DNA of 64,000 nucleotides from an uncultured Flavobacteriaceae bacterium (GTDB lineage: Bacteria; Bacteroidota; Bacteroidia; Flavobacteriales; Flavobacteriaceae), in the NCBI GenBank assembly GCA_947500445.1, contig CANMSB010000003.1:248001-312000 (forward strand). Reading direction: 5' to 3'. Shown here piece after piece: positions 21,401-30,200 of this stretch; positions within the stretch are counted from its first letter, which is position 1; the number at the start of each line of letters is the position of its first letter. Position numbers and translations under genes: made by a program. The notes below the pieces were generated by a model that worked only from the letters and a program-made list of their open reading frames with translations, did no database searches and had not been told where the DNA came from.

Positions 21401-24400
21401 GCCCGTAGCCCACAGGCCTTGCTGGATGAACTGGTACAGCAGCAAGTGACAGTGCTCAACCAGGTGCCTACCATGTTTGGGCAATTGTGGGGGGCGATTG
21501 CCGAGGCGTCTTCATTGCCATCGTTAGCATTGCGATACGTCATATTTGGTGGCGAGGCACTACAGCCCACTATGTTGGAAGGTTTCTATACACGGTATCC
21601 AAACACACGGCTGGTTAATATGTACGGCATCACCGAGACGACGGTGCATGTGACTTATAAAGAGATTGGGAAAGAGGAGATAGCCCAGGGCTTGTCAAAC
21701 ATCGGCAGGGCGCTGCCTACCTTGGGCTTGTACTTACTAGGTACTAACGGTCAGCTCGCCCCAAGAGGTACCGTCGGTGAGTTGGCCGTAGCAGGGGCAG
21801 GCGTAGCCCGTGGCTACCTCAACCGCCCTAAGCTTACAGCCCAACGCTTTATCGCAAGCCCACACCATGAAGGACAAAAGCTATACCTGAGCGGCGACTT
21901 AGGCGTATTGAACGAAGAAGGAGAATTGGTATATGTTGGCAGAAAAGACCGACAAGTAAAAGTACGTGGCTACCGCATAGAATTGGGTGAGGTCACCAGT
22001 GCCTTGTTGGGGCTACCTGGTGTGAGCAACGCAGCAGTGACCGTACGTACCGATACCACTGGCGACAAAGTGCTGGTAGGATATATAGTAAGTGGCGAAT
22101 CCTTATCGACGGAACGCTTGCGGGAAGGGCTGTCCGAAGTATTGCCCACTTACATGGTACCATCACGATTTTTACAAATAGACCGCTTGCCTTACACCAC
22201 CAATGGTAAACTCGATACGGCAGCCTTGCCAATGCCCGAAAGTGACCGGGATGTTGATTGTAGTGGCTTTGTGGGTGCGCGCAATGCTACTGAGGAAAAG
22301 CTGGTAAGCATATGGGAGGAGCATTTGGGGCAGCAAGGTATCGGTATACATGATAACTTTTTTGCCCTGGGAGGAGACTCTATAAAGGCGGTACGGGTCA
22401 GCACGGCCGTCAACAAAGTATTGGATACCCGTATGCAAGTACGCTACCTGTTCGAAAACCCAGACATAGCCAGGTTGGCACAGGTTTTGGAGACTGCTGG
22501 TAACGAAGGGCCTGATATCGAAGCACAACTCATCGAAGGGTTGCGCAGGATGGATACCCTAAAGCAAGCCATATTGGCGACGGAAAATCAAACAGCCATA
22601 TTGCCGGAAGGCATAGAAGACATTTACCCCTTATCGGCCATCGAAAGTGGTATGGTATACGCATCCATGTTGCGTGAGGAAGAACCTGTATATTATGACC
22701 AGTTTCTCATGCAGTTTGAGATGGAATCGACGGAGCGTTTTCATGAGGCACTGAGCATGGTGGTCAGCCGTCATGAAAACCTACGCGCCCGTTTTTACAT
22801 GAGCCGCTTTGAGGAATCGGTCAAGGCTATAGCCCCTGTAAGCGATTTGCCATGCAAGTCAGAAGACCTTGAGGGAATGACAGTAGCGGCACAAGAGCAG
22901 CATATCAAGGCATATATGCTGCAAGACCAACAACGTCGCCTGGATTTTGATGGCTGCTTGTTATGGCAAATGCAACTATTTCACTTAGGCAATCAGCAAT
23001 ACTTCTGTGTATGGTCGGTACACCACGCTATACTCGATGGGTGGAGTGTGTCGCGGTTTATGGAAGAGATGACCCATTTGTTAGGTGCACCCGGAGGCTT
23101 TGCCAAGGCGCAACTGCCCTCGATGCCGCACGATTATAAATCCTATACGGCGGTACAAATGGTACGCCAGGAAGCTGCCGAAAGCCTGGATTTTTGGAAA
23201 ACCTATCTGACAGGTTACACACGTTGCAAACTCCCCTTTAACTATTCAGGCAAGAAAAAAAGGGATACGGGCGGCATGAAAGCACAGTGGCTGTTTGGTG
23301 ATGAACAATTGAGTGACGATTTGGCTAAGTTGTCGCAAACCCATGGTATATCGACCAAAAATGTCTGTTTTGCCGCTTACCTCTATCTGATGCGTCTGAT
23401 ATGTGCCGAGCAGGACTTGGTCACAGGCCTGGTATCGCACGACCGCCCTGAGTTGGAGGGTAGTGAGCTCATATTGGGGTGCTTCTTGCACACGGTGCCA
23501 TTTCGTATGACTGTAGGGTCGCGACAATCGCCCTTGGCACTTATGAAAGCTGTAGAAACCCAAGCTGCCAAGATTAAGCCACACGAACTGCACCTGGCAA
23601 CCTTAGCTGCGGCTGTGGGGGAAAAAACCACTGTGGGCAACCCTATATTTGATTGCCTTTTTAACTTTACCGACTTTGAACCACTCACAGAAAACACTCA
23701 TCAGGAGCAAGCTGCTACCCAGCAGTTTGAAGACGAACTCTTGCAGCGCGGTGCCGAAATGACCAATACCTTGTTTGATCTGGAAGTAGATAACACAGGG
23801 CAGTTGATGGCGCGAGTGAAGTATACCCCTGCTTATTTTGACGATGAGGAGATGGCTTATGCCCTGCGTTTGTACCTGCGGGTATTGTCACATTTTGTAC
23901 GCAATGCCGAGCAAGAGGCCACCCCATCGGCTTTGTTGACCCAGGAAGAAATAGCAGAAACCTTATACACCTTCAATGATACAATAACACCCTATGACAC
24001 CGGACAAACCATGCATGGCTTGTTTGAAGCACAAGCGGTACGTACGCCAGAGGCCATCGCCATCAGACAGCATGGGCAAACGGTGTCTTACTCAGATTTG
24101 AACCAACAAGCCAACCAAATAGCACACCGTTTGATTGAGCTGGGGGTAACTCCCGGGCAAAACGTGGCCTTGATTTGTGGTAGGCATGCAGGCATGGTAG
24201 CCTCGTTATTGGGTATACTCAAAGCCGGGGCGGCTTATGTACCTGTAGACCCTGAATACCCCGAAGACAGGCAGCGGTACATCATCGGAAATTCCAAGGT
24301 TGCTGCGGTGATCACCGATCAAAACGACCGCCAGGATACTACCGGACTACCCTGTTTACAACTGGGTAATGTAGCGATTCAGGAAGCGCCCGGTAGTAAC

Positions 24401-27208
24401 CCCGAAGTATCCATCAGTGGCGATGCGCTGGCTTACACGATCTATACCAGTGGCTCCACGGGCCGCCCCAAAGGCGTGATGATCAACCACCACAGTGCGG
24501 TAAACCTGATCAATTGGGTGAACAAAACTTACCAAGTAGGTACTGCCGACCGGTTGTTGTTTATTACTTCCATGTGCTTTGATTTGTCGGTTTACGACAT
24601 CTTTGGTACGCTTGCAGTAGGGGCGGGCATCGTCATCGCTACGCCAGAAGAAGTGCGCGACTTCCCTACGCTCAAAAAGATGATGGTACAAGAACGGATT
24701 ACCTTCTGGGATTCGGTGCCTACTACGATGAATTACCTGATTACCGAATTGGAAAACGATCCGGATACGTATACCCAGTCTGAGTTGCGTGTGGTGTTTA
24801 TGAGCGGCGACTGGATTCCGGTGAACCTTCCCGACAGGGTTAAGGCATTCTATCCTGGTGCGGCGGTAGTGAGCTTGGGCGGTGCCACAGAGGGTACCGT
24901 ATGGTCCAACTACTTTCCGCTTCTGGAAACAGACCCTGCCTGGCCGAGTATACCCTATGGCCGTCCTATCGACAATAATTTCTTTTATATACTGGACGAG
25001 GAGCGGCAACCTTTGCCTAAGGGAGTAGTGGGTGAACTCTACATTGGTGGCGCAGGCGTGGCTGTGGGCTATGCCAATGACTCCGAAAAGACGGATGCAG
25101 CATTTGTGGCAGACCCTTTTAGCCAAACACTCGGTGGCCGCATGTACCGTACCGGCGATCTGGGCAGGATGCGCCACGATATGCAAATGGAGTTTATCGG
25201 GCGCAAAGACCACCAGGTAAAGATACGTGGCTATCGGGTAGAACTGGGCGAGATCGAAAACCAACTATACAAACACCCAGCTATCAAAGAGGCTGTGGTG
25301 GCGGCACTACACGACGAAGCAGGTCAAAACTATCTGGTCGCCTATGTGGTGTCGTCCGAATCATTAAACCCAAATGACATAAGTGCCTATCTGGCAGAAG
25401 CATTGCCTGATTATATGATCCCGCGACAGTATGTGGCTTTGTCGGCGCTGCCACTCAATAGTAATGGGAAAGTAGACCGTAAGGCATTGCCGAAGCCCGA
25501 CCAATTGCCCCCTAGGGAAACAAGTATGATCGAAGCCACCACCGAGCATGAGGTAAAGGTGTCGGAGATATGGAAGGATATTCTTAAGGTTGATGTATTG
25601 GATATTCATACCAATTTGTTTGAGCTAGGGGCGCACTCCCTGAGTGTGGGGAGTTTTGTCAACAGGCTTGAGCGGGCTGAGGGGCTACGACTACCCATTC
25701 GCGATGTATTTGCCTACCCCACCGTAGAGGAGTTGGCAGGGTTGGTCGCCTCGATGGACGAAAGCGACCATGTGGGAGGTAATGAGATTGCTAAGGTGGC
25801 GGATGCCGAAGACTATCCCTTGTCAAGGGCACAGTACCGTTTGTGGTTGCTTGACCAGCGCGTAGAAGGATTGCTGGCTTACAATATGCCTGGAGCCTAT
25901 ATATTCGAAGGCCCGCTCGACATAGCGGCATTTACTGAGGCCATGGCGGGGTTAGTACAAAGGCACGAAGCATTGCGCACCAATTTTGTACAAGTAGCCG
26001 GGGCACCGCGCCAAAAAGTACATGCTACTGATCAAGTTACTTTTACTTTGACAACAGCCAGCCCCAAAGCTGGGGAACAGGAAGCAAAAGCCATCGCGCG
26101 GTTAGTAAAGCAAGAGGCGATCACACCCTTTGACCTGGCCAACGACTCGCTCATCAGAGCTACTTTGATGTCCTTGCAGGGCGAACGCACTTTGTTTTTG
26201 CTCACACTGCATCATATTGTAGCTGATGGAGCTTCTATGCAAGTATTACTAAGTGATTTACAGGCACTATACACAACTGCCCGGACGGGAAGTGCCGCTA
26301 CATTGCCTACACTGCGTATCCAATACCGCGACTATGCCGCATGGCAAGAAGGCGTGGTCGGACAGTCGCAGGCAGCTATGGCGCAATATTGGAAAAAAGC
26401 CTTGCAAGGTGCCCCTCCAAGGGTACCACTTCGAGGCGATAGGGCACCCAGTGAGGTGGGTCAGTCCTATCAAGGTGGTGTACATGCATTCCGGTTAGGT
26501 CCGGAGTTTAGCCAATGGGTAGAGGGTTTGCGCAAGGATACAGGAGCTACGCCTTTTGCCGTATTGATGGCCATCAACTACCTGTGGCTATACAAGGAAA
26601 CGGGTAGTGCAGACCTCACCATCGGTACGCCGGTGAGTGGCAGGGAACACGCCGACCTGGAACACTTGATTGGTTTCTTTGTCAACATGCTTCCGCTCAG
26701 GGTAAACGCAGACACTGAGACCGGGCTGCTACCCCTCATCTCACAAGTGAAAGATACGTCGATAGCAGCGTTTGCCAATCAGCGATATCCTTTTGACCAG
26801 TTAGTAGAAGATTTGGGAATACCTGCCGGGCAGGCCAATCCGATATTTAACGTAACGAGCACCATCGAAGTGTTTGACGAGGTGTTTGAAGAACAGCCTG
26901 AAACTACACAAGGGGGAATAGGGGTGTTTGGTAATGACCTTCGGGTGGAAGCGCTCAACGTAGAAACCCAGGCCAGCAAGTACAGCCTGGCCATCGAATG
27001 GAAGCTAGCTCCGGGGCAGGCGGCCGTCAACTTAATCTACAGTACTGGCGTTTTTGAGCACGATACCATCTTATTAATGTACGAACGTTTCAAGCGGTTG
27101 CTTACGGCGCTTTATGAACAACCCGATACCCGTCTGGATGCGCTGCCCTATCAACTGGAGGAGGCACAGGAAGAAACGGCGGACGACGAACTTGGTTTTA
27201 ACTTATAA
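15452..27208 (+). CDS. Hybrid PKS-NRPS: KS-AT(vestigial)-KR-ACP-C-A-PCP-C-A-PCP-C
   Basis: 3918-aa hybrid synthase. KS (1-430) has a complete triad: C165 (DTACSSA), H301 (EAHGTG), H342 (GHTDSTAG). Residues about 440-710 resemble a shortened acyltransferase, but GHSxG has become GDGVGK (G585 where Ser should be), so it cannot load malonate. KR (about 940-1130) has TGGTGGIG and Y1101 and looks active. ACP S1250. C1 (1300-1730) reads HHIVSDL, with Gly replaced by Leu. A1 code DFWNIGMVH-K is the classic Thr code. PCP S2310 (GGDSI). C2 (2370-2800; HHAILDG) is a divergent C domain. A2 code DLYDFSLVW-K is unassigned, faintly Cys- or Gly-like. PCP S3396 sits in an unusual GAHSL. The terminal C (3450-3880; HHIVADG) has no following A domain; that lies on the next protein. 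Role: two-carbon extension and ketoreduction of the incoming aminoacyl chain, then two residues. Confidence 0.96.
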   Translation: MKINKRDIAIIGIGGKYPQADSLSGFLELLRIGQDLVRPLSAERISQTAIPFGKDYQIMGFLEGIDQFDAPFFGMAEGEAIHMDPRQRLLLAAAYHAFESAGQGLNAVQGSDTGVFLADAKLDYYQHAEAYDPALVTGNNNAAMAGRIARFFNLRGTAEVVDTACSSALTALHHACNSLLLGDVGQALVGGASLMLFPPEKSRNTGMGIESPTGKARAFSAEADGTSNGELVACLLLKPLDSALEANDPVYAIIKSAAVNQDAALSASFTAPDSIAQSEVILKAWQKAGIDPATINYIEAHGTGTKLGDPIEIDGIDQAFEAGGVPKGHTCAVSSVKSNLGHTDSTAGLAGLIKAVLSLHTKELMPSLHVTALNPFIDFEKSVTSVNTSLKPWPLPDNATLRRCGVSSFGLTGTNTHVVLQEAPEAVTDEIATPQLVLLSAHHPESLKQQAEDLLEYIAQHPDTHLTPLAATLQRRGQFPYRWCTVADSVATLQKALAEVADTAVAPSEGMAKYFILFPGTGNVNQQLAGQLCDQDEVFAQYWQQAAMHFKREPGEGTVLLAYQYALYHSLKEKGVHSRYLIGDGVGKLVIAVLQGKQTLVEAMADTESAVPGTLAQIQLRMEKMLQAEATADTLGLIALSPNSNMAEGLSPMLPGFPKARLHAPEIGEGMLAQLLAGLFMEGVGIAPMTKAPLLKLLPPYPFQSKRLWLKPPTSRPETDWLYDVVWESTAIDPQGLASELVMITLEEVLPEWVDTLHQQGVNVTHVQLGQTAYTCDDWRRYRLRQAHMADWEKMLAHWQRQEITPVQVLVVAPDRIAPVEALQSMMHIVQGLEAWMTEGTPSLCLVTKQGHALSAGEQPNPTHAAMQGVFNSLSQEYLALETRCIDLAASVALETFVQVLATPTAQTQTAIRGSEAFVPTLVHREQIENNEVSIAVGGHYLITGGTGGIGMLIGEALAAQGIAHITLLGRKKLDTHKPWATLAADQGEFQEYYDTFAKWEQQGSQVSYYRAPLGDHEAVSKAIANAKEKAGVVTGVFHTAGAPGKKYLRNHSETSFMEALEPKIQGTIHLHQVLQAHRPDFYLLFSSQNAWLGHERGTNYGAANAWMDAYANAQSQVGEPFVAVNWPGWHQTGMLARTLVPGHQESYQESLLGNQEGLRLIFKLIGQTKPNTVVSKIAPAQMPPNPFWHMPDNRDLMGAADTENASIGRYEDNPAWTATQNTVAACWYEVLRSEDMALTDDFFELGGHSLSGMQVANKIQERLKVPIDFDEVFAYPTLGELAQRVEGLLSGNSEAVEVISPTPERPFYPMSHAQKRLWLLDQMEPGMIAYNIPGAFKVYGTLDVSRLAKAFEAVVDRHESLRTTFGMEAGEPVQYIHAPGHIGFAVLIHDLRNEPDKEAQSMAMANKEAATPFDLEKGPLLRVSLLQLDDTTYVLLFTMHHIVSDLWSLNILFEETINHYRGASLSPLSIQYKDYAAWQNGLLGANGDSAAQTYWEGQFASLPEPLALATDRPRPHIMTYDGTTLQRMIPKQALDNLNTLARRENTSLFILLTAMAKTLLHRYTLQEDIVVGTPVLGRDNPALEPLIGYFANTLALRTTVDSGQPFSEFLAQVKAVCMDAYQHQAYPFDKLVDGLGLQRDMSRSPLFDVVVVLQNQQNSTVPQGEGGFQMEAYHTERVISKFDITFNFTEQKEGLKLNLEYNTGLFDSQRMERMVGHLVCLIEGILHNPSQPLSALPMASEEEQQTLLALHDRTHMEWNQGDTIVSLFVQAVESHSDCVALTYQGEELTYQALDELSNQMAHAIQAVNGPLDNDTLVAIMYERSADMVAAILAVLKCGAAYLPLDPSLPASRVSYILNDARPVLVVVAGEATAAPFDLGDTTLLCLSQENLTPHPATHLTTAPMPEDVAYVIYTSGSTGQPKGVMVEHRQVTRLLYCEGFDFDFGPTDTWVLFHSISFDFSVWELWGALLYGGKLLVLPQDTARSPQALLDELVQQQVTVLNQVPTMFGQLWGAIAEASSLPSLALRYVIFGGEALQPTMLEGFYTRYPNTRLVNMYGITETTVHVTYKEIGKEEIAQGLSNIGRALPTLGLYLLGTNGQLAPRGTVGELAVAGAGVARGYLNRPKLTAQRFIASPHHEGQKLYLSGDLGVLNEEGELVYVGRKDRQVKVRGYRIELGEVTSALLGLPGVSNAAVTVRTDTTGDKVLVGYIVSGESLSTERLREGLSEVLPTYMVPSRFLQIDRLPYTTNGKLDTAALPMPESDRDVDCSGFVGARNATEEKLVSIWEEHLGQQGIGIHDNFFALGGDSIKAVRVSTAVNKVLDTRMQVRYLFENPDIARLAQVLETAGNEGPDIEAQLIEGLRRMDTLKQAILATENQTAILPEGIEDIYPLSAIESGMVYASMLREEEPVYYDQFLMQFEMESTERFHEALSMVVSRHENLRARFYMSRFEESVKAIAPVSDLPCKSEDLEGMTVAAQEQHIKAYMLQDQQRRLDFDGCLLWQMQLFHLGNQQYFCVWSVHHAILDGWSVSRFMEEMTHLLGAPGGFAKAQLPSMPHDYKSYTAVQMVRQEAAESLDFWKTYLTGYTRCKLPFNYSGKKKRDTGGMKAQWLFGDEQLSDDLAKLSQTHGISTKNVCFAAYLYLMRLICAEQDLVTGLVSHDRPELEGSELILGCFLHTVPFRMTVGSRQSPLALMKAVETQAAKIKPHELHLATLAAAVGEKTTVGNPIFDCLFNFTDFEPLTENTHQEQAATQQFEDELLQRGAEMTNTLFDLEVDNTGQLMARVKYTPAYFDDEEMAYALRLYLRVLSHFVRNAEQEATPSALLTQEEIAETLYTFNDTITPYDTGQTMHGLFEAQAVRTPEAIAIRQHGQTVSYSDLNQQANQIAHRLIELGVTPGQNVALICGRHAGMVASLLGILKAGAAYVPVDPEYPEDRQRYIIGNSKVAAVITDQNDRQDTTGLPCLQLGNVAIQEAPGSNPEVSISGDALAYTIYTSGSTGRPKGVMINHHSAVNLINWVNKTYQVGTADRLLFITSMCFDLSVYDIFGTLAVGAGIVIATPEEVRDFPTLKKMMVQERITFWDSVPTTMNYLITELENDPDTYTQSELRVVFMSGDWIPVNLPDRVKAFYPGAAVVSLGGATEGTVWSNYFPLLETDPAWPSIPYGRPIDNNFFYILDEERQPLPKGVVGELYIGGAGVAVGYANDSEKTDAAFVADPFSQTLGGRMYRTGDLGRMRHDMQMEFIGRKDHQVKIRGYRVELGEIENQLYKHPAIKEAVVAALHDEAGQNYLVAYVVSSESLNPNDISAYLAEALPDYMIPRQYVALSALPLNSNGKVDRKALPKPDQLPPRETSMIEATTEHEVKVSEIWKDILKVDVLDIHTNLFELGAHSLSVGSFVNRLERAEGLRLPIRDVFAYPTVEELAGLVASMDESDHVGGNEIAKVADAEDYPLSRAQYRLWLLDQRVEGLLAYNMPGAYIFEGPLDIAAFTEAMAGLVQRHEALRTNFVQVAGAPRQKVHATDQVTFTLTTASPKAGEQEAKAIARLVKQEAITPFDLANDSLIRATLMSLQGERTLFLLTLHHIVADGASMQVLLSDLQALYTTARTGSAATLPTLRIQYRDYAAWQEGVVGQSQAAMAQYWKKALQGAPPRVPLRGDRAPSEVGQSYQGGVHAFRLGPEFSQWVEGLRKDTGATPFAVLMAINYLWLYKETGSADLTIGTPVSGREHADLEHLIGFFVNMLPLRVNADTETGLLPLISQVKDTSIAAFANQRYPFDQLVEDLGIPAGQANPIFNVTSTIEVFDEVFEEQPETTQGGIGVFGNDLRVEALNVETQASKYSLAIEWKLAPGQAAVNLIYSTGVFEHDTILLMYERFKRLLTALYEQPDTRLDALPYQLEEAQEETADDELGFNL

Positions 27209-27209
27209 T

Positions 27210-30200
27210 ATGAATGCTGGAATGACCACGAACAACACCAATGTACAAGAAAAGGCCAGTCAGCAGTACTGGTCGGAACAGCTGAAGGGGCTTACGCATG
27301 TGCCGTTGCTATCATCAGCTTATACCAGCGACCCTACAAGCATCACGGTACCGTTGCCTGCCAAAGCACAAGACTTGGTGGAAGCGAAGTCGAACGGTAC
27401 CGCGTTGAGTCAATGTTTCTTGCTTATGAGTGGATTGGCGGCATTGCAGTGGCATTATACCCGACATGAGGATGGCGTAGTCGCCATGGCTACAGACAAT
27501 GATGCCGAGCGCACGGCTCCGTGGCGTTTCTTTAGGCAACAAGTTTCGGGCGATATGCCTTTTCGAAAAATAATAGGGCAGACATCCGGGCAATGGACCA
27601 AGGCAAAACCCTATTGCGTAGCTGACCCACACCGCTTTGCCAGCAGGTATATGGATTTGGGGCTGGGTGAGGGCCAGGCATTGATACATCTTGGCTTGTA
27701 TGTAGGAGGCGAAGCGCTGCTGCCCAATGCAAGGGAAGGTTTTGACTTGATGTTTTGCTTAGTGGATGGTGCGGAGGGCGTTCGGCTAATATTGACTAGC
27801 CGAGTAGGCTATCTTGAATCCTTGCTACGGCGATTGGCAGGTCATTTCTTTTATTTATTGTGTCAGTTATTGGAGTCCGTTGACCAGTCTTTGAGTCAGT
27901 TGGATATCCTTTCGCAAACGGAAAAAGCAGCTTTGCTTGACAGGCATGACCGTGTAGGGTTGCAATATGACCGGGATGCGACGATTATAAGCCTCTTTCA
28001 GGCAGCAGCGGCGACATACGGTAGCCATGTAGCGCTTCATTTTGAAGGAACCGAAATGAGCTATGCCGAATTGGATGCACGATCGAACCAATTGGCTCAT
28101 GCATTGCAGGCACATGAAGCGGTGGCATCCGGTGCGAAGATAGGGGTGCATATGACGCGGTCGGGCGATTTGGTGATCGCTATATTGGGGGTACTGAAGG
28201 CTGGGTGTGCCTATGTACCACTCGACCCGTCACTGCCTGTGGCCAGGCTGGCTTATATGGTGGGTGATGCCTGTCCTACTTGTATCATCGCTGACATTGT
28301 GGACGCTGCTAAAGAAAAATCTGTGAGTGACATACCGGTATTGCGATGGGATACATTGGACTATGAGGTATTTCCAAGCGCTCCGATGCCTGAAAGCCCC
28401 CAACCCGATGACTTGGCATACATTATATATACTTCTGGCTCTACTGGACAGCCCAAGGGCGTGATGGTAGGGCACCGGCAGGTGGCACGGTTATTATTTT
28501 GCGAAAGCTTTGACTTTGATTTTGGTCCATCAGATACCTGGACGCTGTTTCATGGCACCCACTTTGACTTTTCGGTATGGGAACTGTGGGGCGCTTTGTT
28601 GCGTGGCGGCAAGCTGGTTGTGTTGCCACACGAAACGGCGATTGATCCGGAAGCATTGCTCACGGTACTCATGGAGCAACAGGTAACAGTGCTCAACCAG
28701 GTGCCTACCATGTTTGCACAGTTGTGGGAAACACTGGCTGCCCGGCAAAACAGCCCTGACCTGGCATTGCGCTATGTGATATTTGGCGGCGAAGCTTTGC
28801 AGCCTGCCACGCTTGCAGGCTTCAAAAAGGCTTACCCTGCTACACGATTGGTGAATATGTATGGAATCACCGAAACCACCGTACATGTAACTTATAAAGA
28901 GATTGAAGCGAAGGAGATATCCGAAGGGCTTTCTAATATCGGGCGTGTGTTGCCCACGCTACGTATATGTTTGCTGGCCTCAGACGGTGCGTTGACACCT
29001 CAGGGTGCGGTAGGAGAGATCGCGGTGGGGGGTGCAGGGGTAGCACTGGGCTACCTGGACCGCCCTGAACTTACTGCCGAGCGATTTATAGAGGATCCTC
29101 ATCAGCCAGGTAGCCGACTCTATTTGAGCGGTGACCTGGGGGTGATGAACGAACAAGGCGACCTGTTGTATGTAGGGCGCAAAGACCAACAGGTGAAAGT
29201 ACGCGGCTATCGGATAGAGCCAGGGGAGATTGCCCATACTTTGATGGTACAAGCCGAGGTGACAGGCGCTGCGGTCACTGTTTGCGATTATACCGATGGG
29301 GATAAAATGCTGGTAGCTTATGTGACGGGCAAGGATTCACTACCAATAGCCCAGTTGCGCGAAGGGCTTTCCGATGTGTTGCCACAATACATGGTGCCCG
29401 CTCACATCGTACAAGTCGAAGCGCTGCCTTACACTACCAATGGCAAGTTGGATATGAACGCCTTGCCAGCGCCGACGGCTGCTTCGGTATTGGGTGGAGA
29501 CCAGTATGTAGCCCCTCGCGATGAAGTAGAGCAAGCCCTTGTAGCGGCTTATGAAGAAGTACTGGGCATTAAACCAGTTGGAATCCACGATAACTTTTTT
29601 GACATAGGCGGGCACTCGCTGAAAGGCACACGCCTAATCACACGTATCTACCAACATTTTCAAAAGCAGCTGCCCTTACGTAAATTATTTCAAAACCCTA
29701 CCGTAGCAGCCCTGGCCGAAGCACTAAAAGCCGTGCAGGTAGAGGAAGTAGGCCAGGATGAAATACCACCAGCAGGAGAGCACCCGCATTTTCCGTTGTC
29801 ACCCGCACAACGGCGCATGTGGTTATTGGACAAGATCGAAGAAGACAGTATTGCATATAACTTATCGGGCGTATACACGCTCGACGGTAGCCTGAATACA
29901 GATGCATTTTATGATGCTTTTCGCTATTTGGTAGACCGGCACGAGATTTTGCGCACAGTGTTTGAAACAGTAGGAGGAAAGCCAGTGCAAAGGGTCATCC
30001 CTGCCAAGATGTTTGAGTTTGAGATACCCGTACGCGCCCTGGAGGGGCAGTCAGACGCTGAAAACCAAATAGCAGCACGTGCCCGCCAAGAAATGACCAT
30101 ACCGTTTGACTTGGAACAAGGTCCATTGTTCAGGGCTGCGCTCATACGCCATAGTAGCCAACAGTATCTGTTGTTTTTCAGCATTCACCACATCATAGCC

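Noticed and set aside
24356-25264. 302-codon minus-strand open frame
   Set aside because: It lies antisense within an adenylation domain, shows no recognisable protein motifs and is a by-product of G+C-rich coding sequence, as are the other antisense frames across 1-43009.
27114-27209. Upstream start for the NRPS gene ending at 33011
   Set aside because: The extra 32 residues overlap the end of the preceding C domain in another frame and are unlike any NRPS; ATG 27210 follows the previous stop directly.
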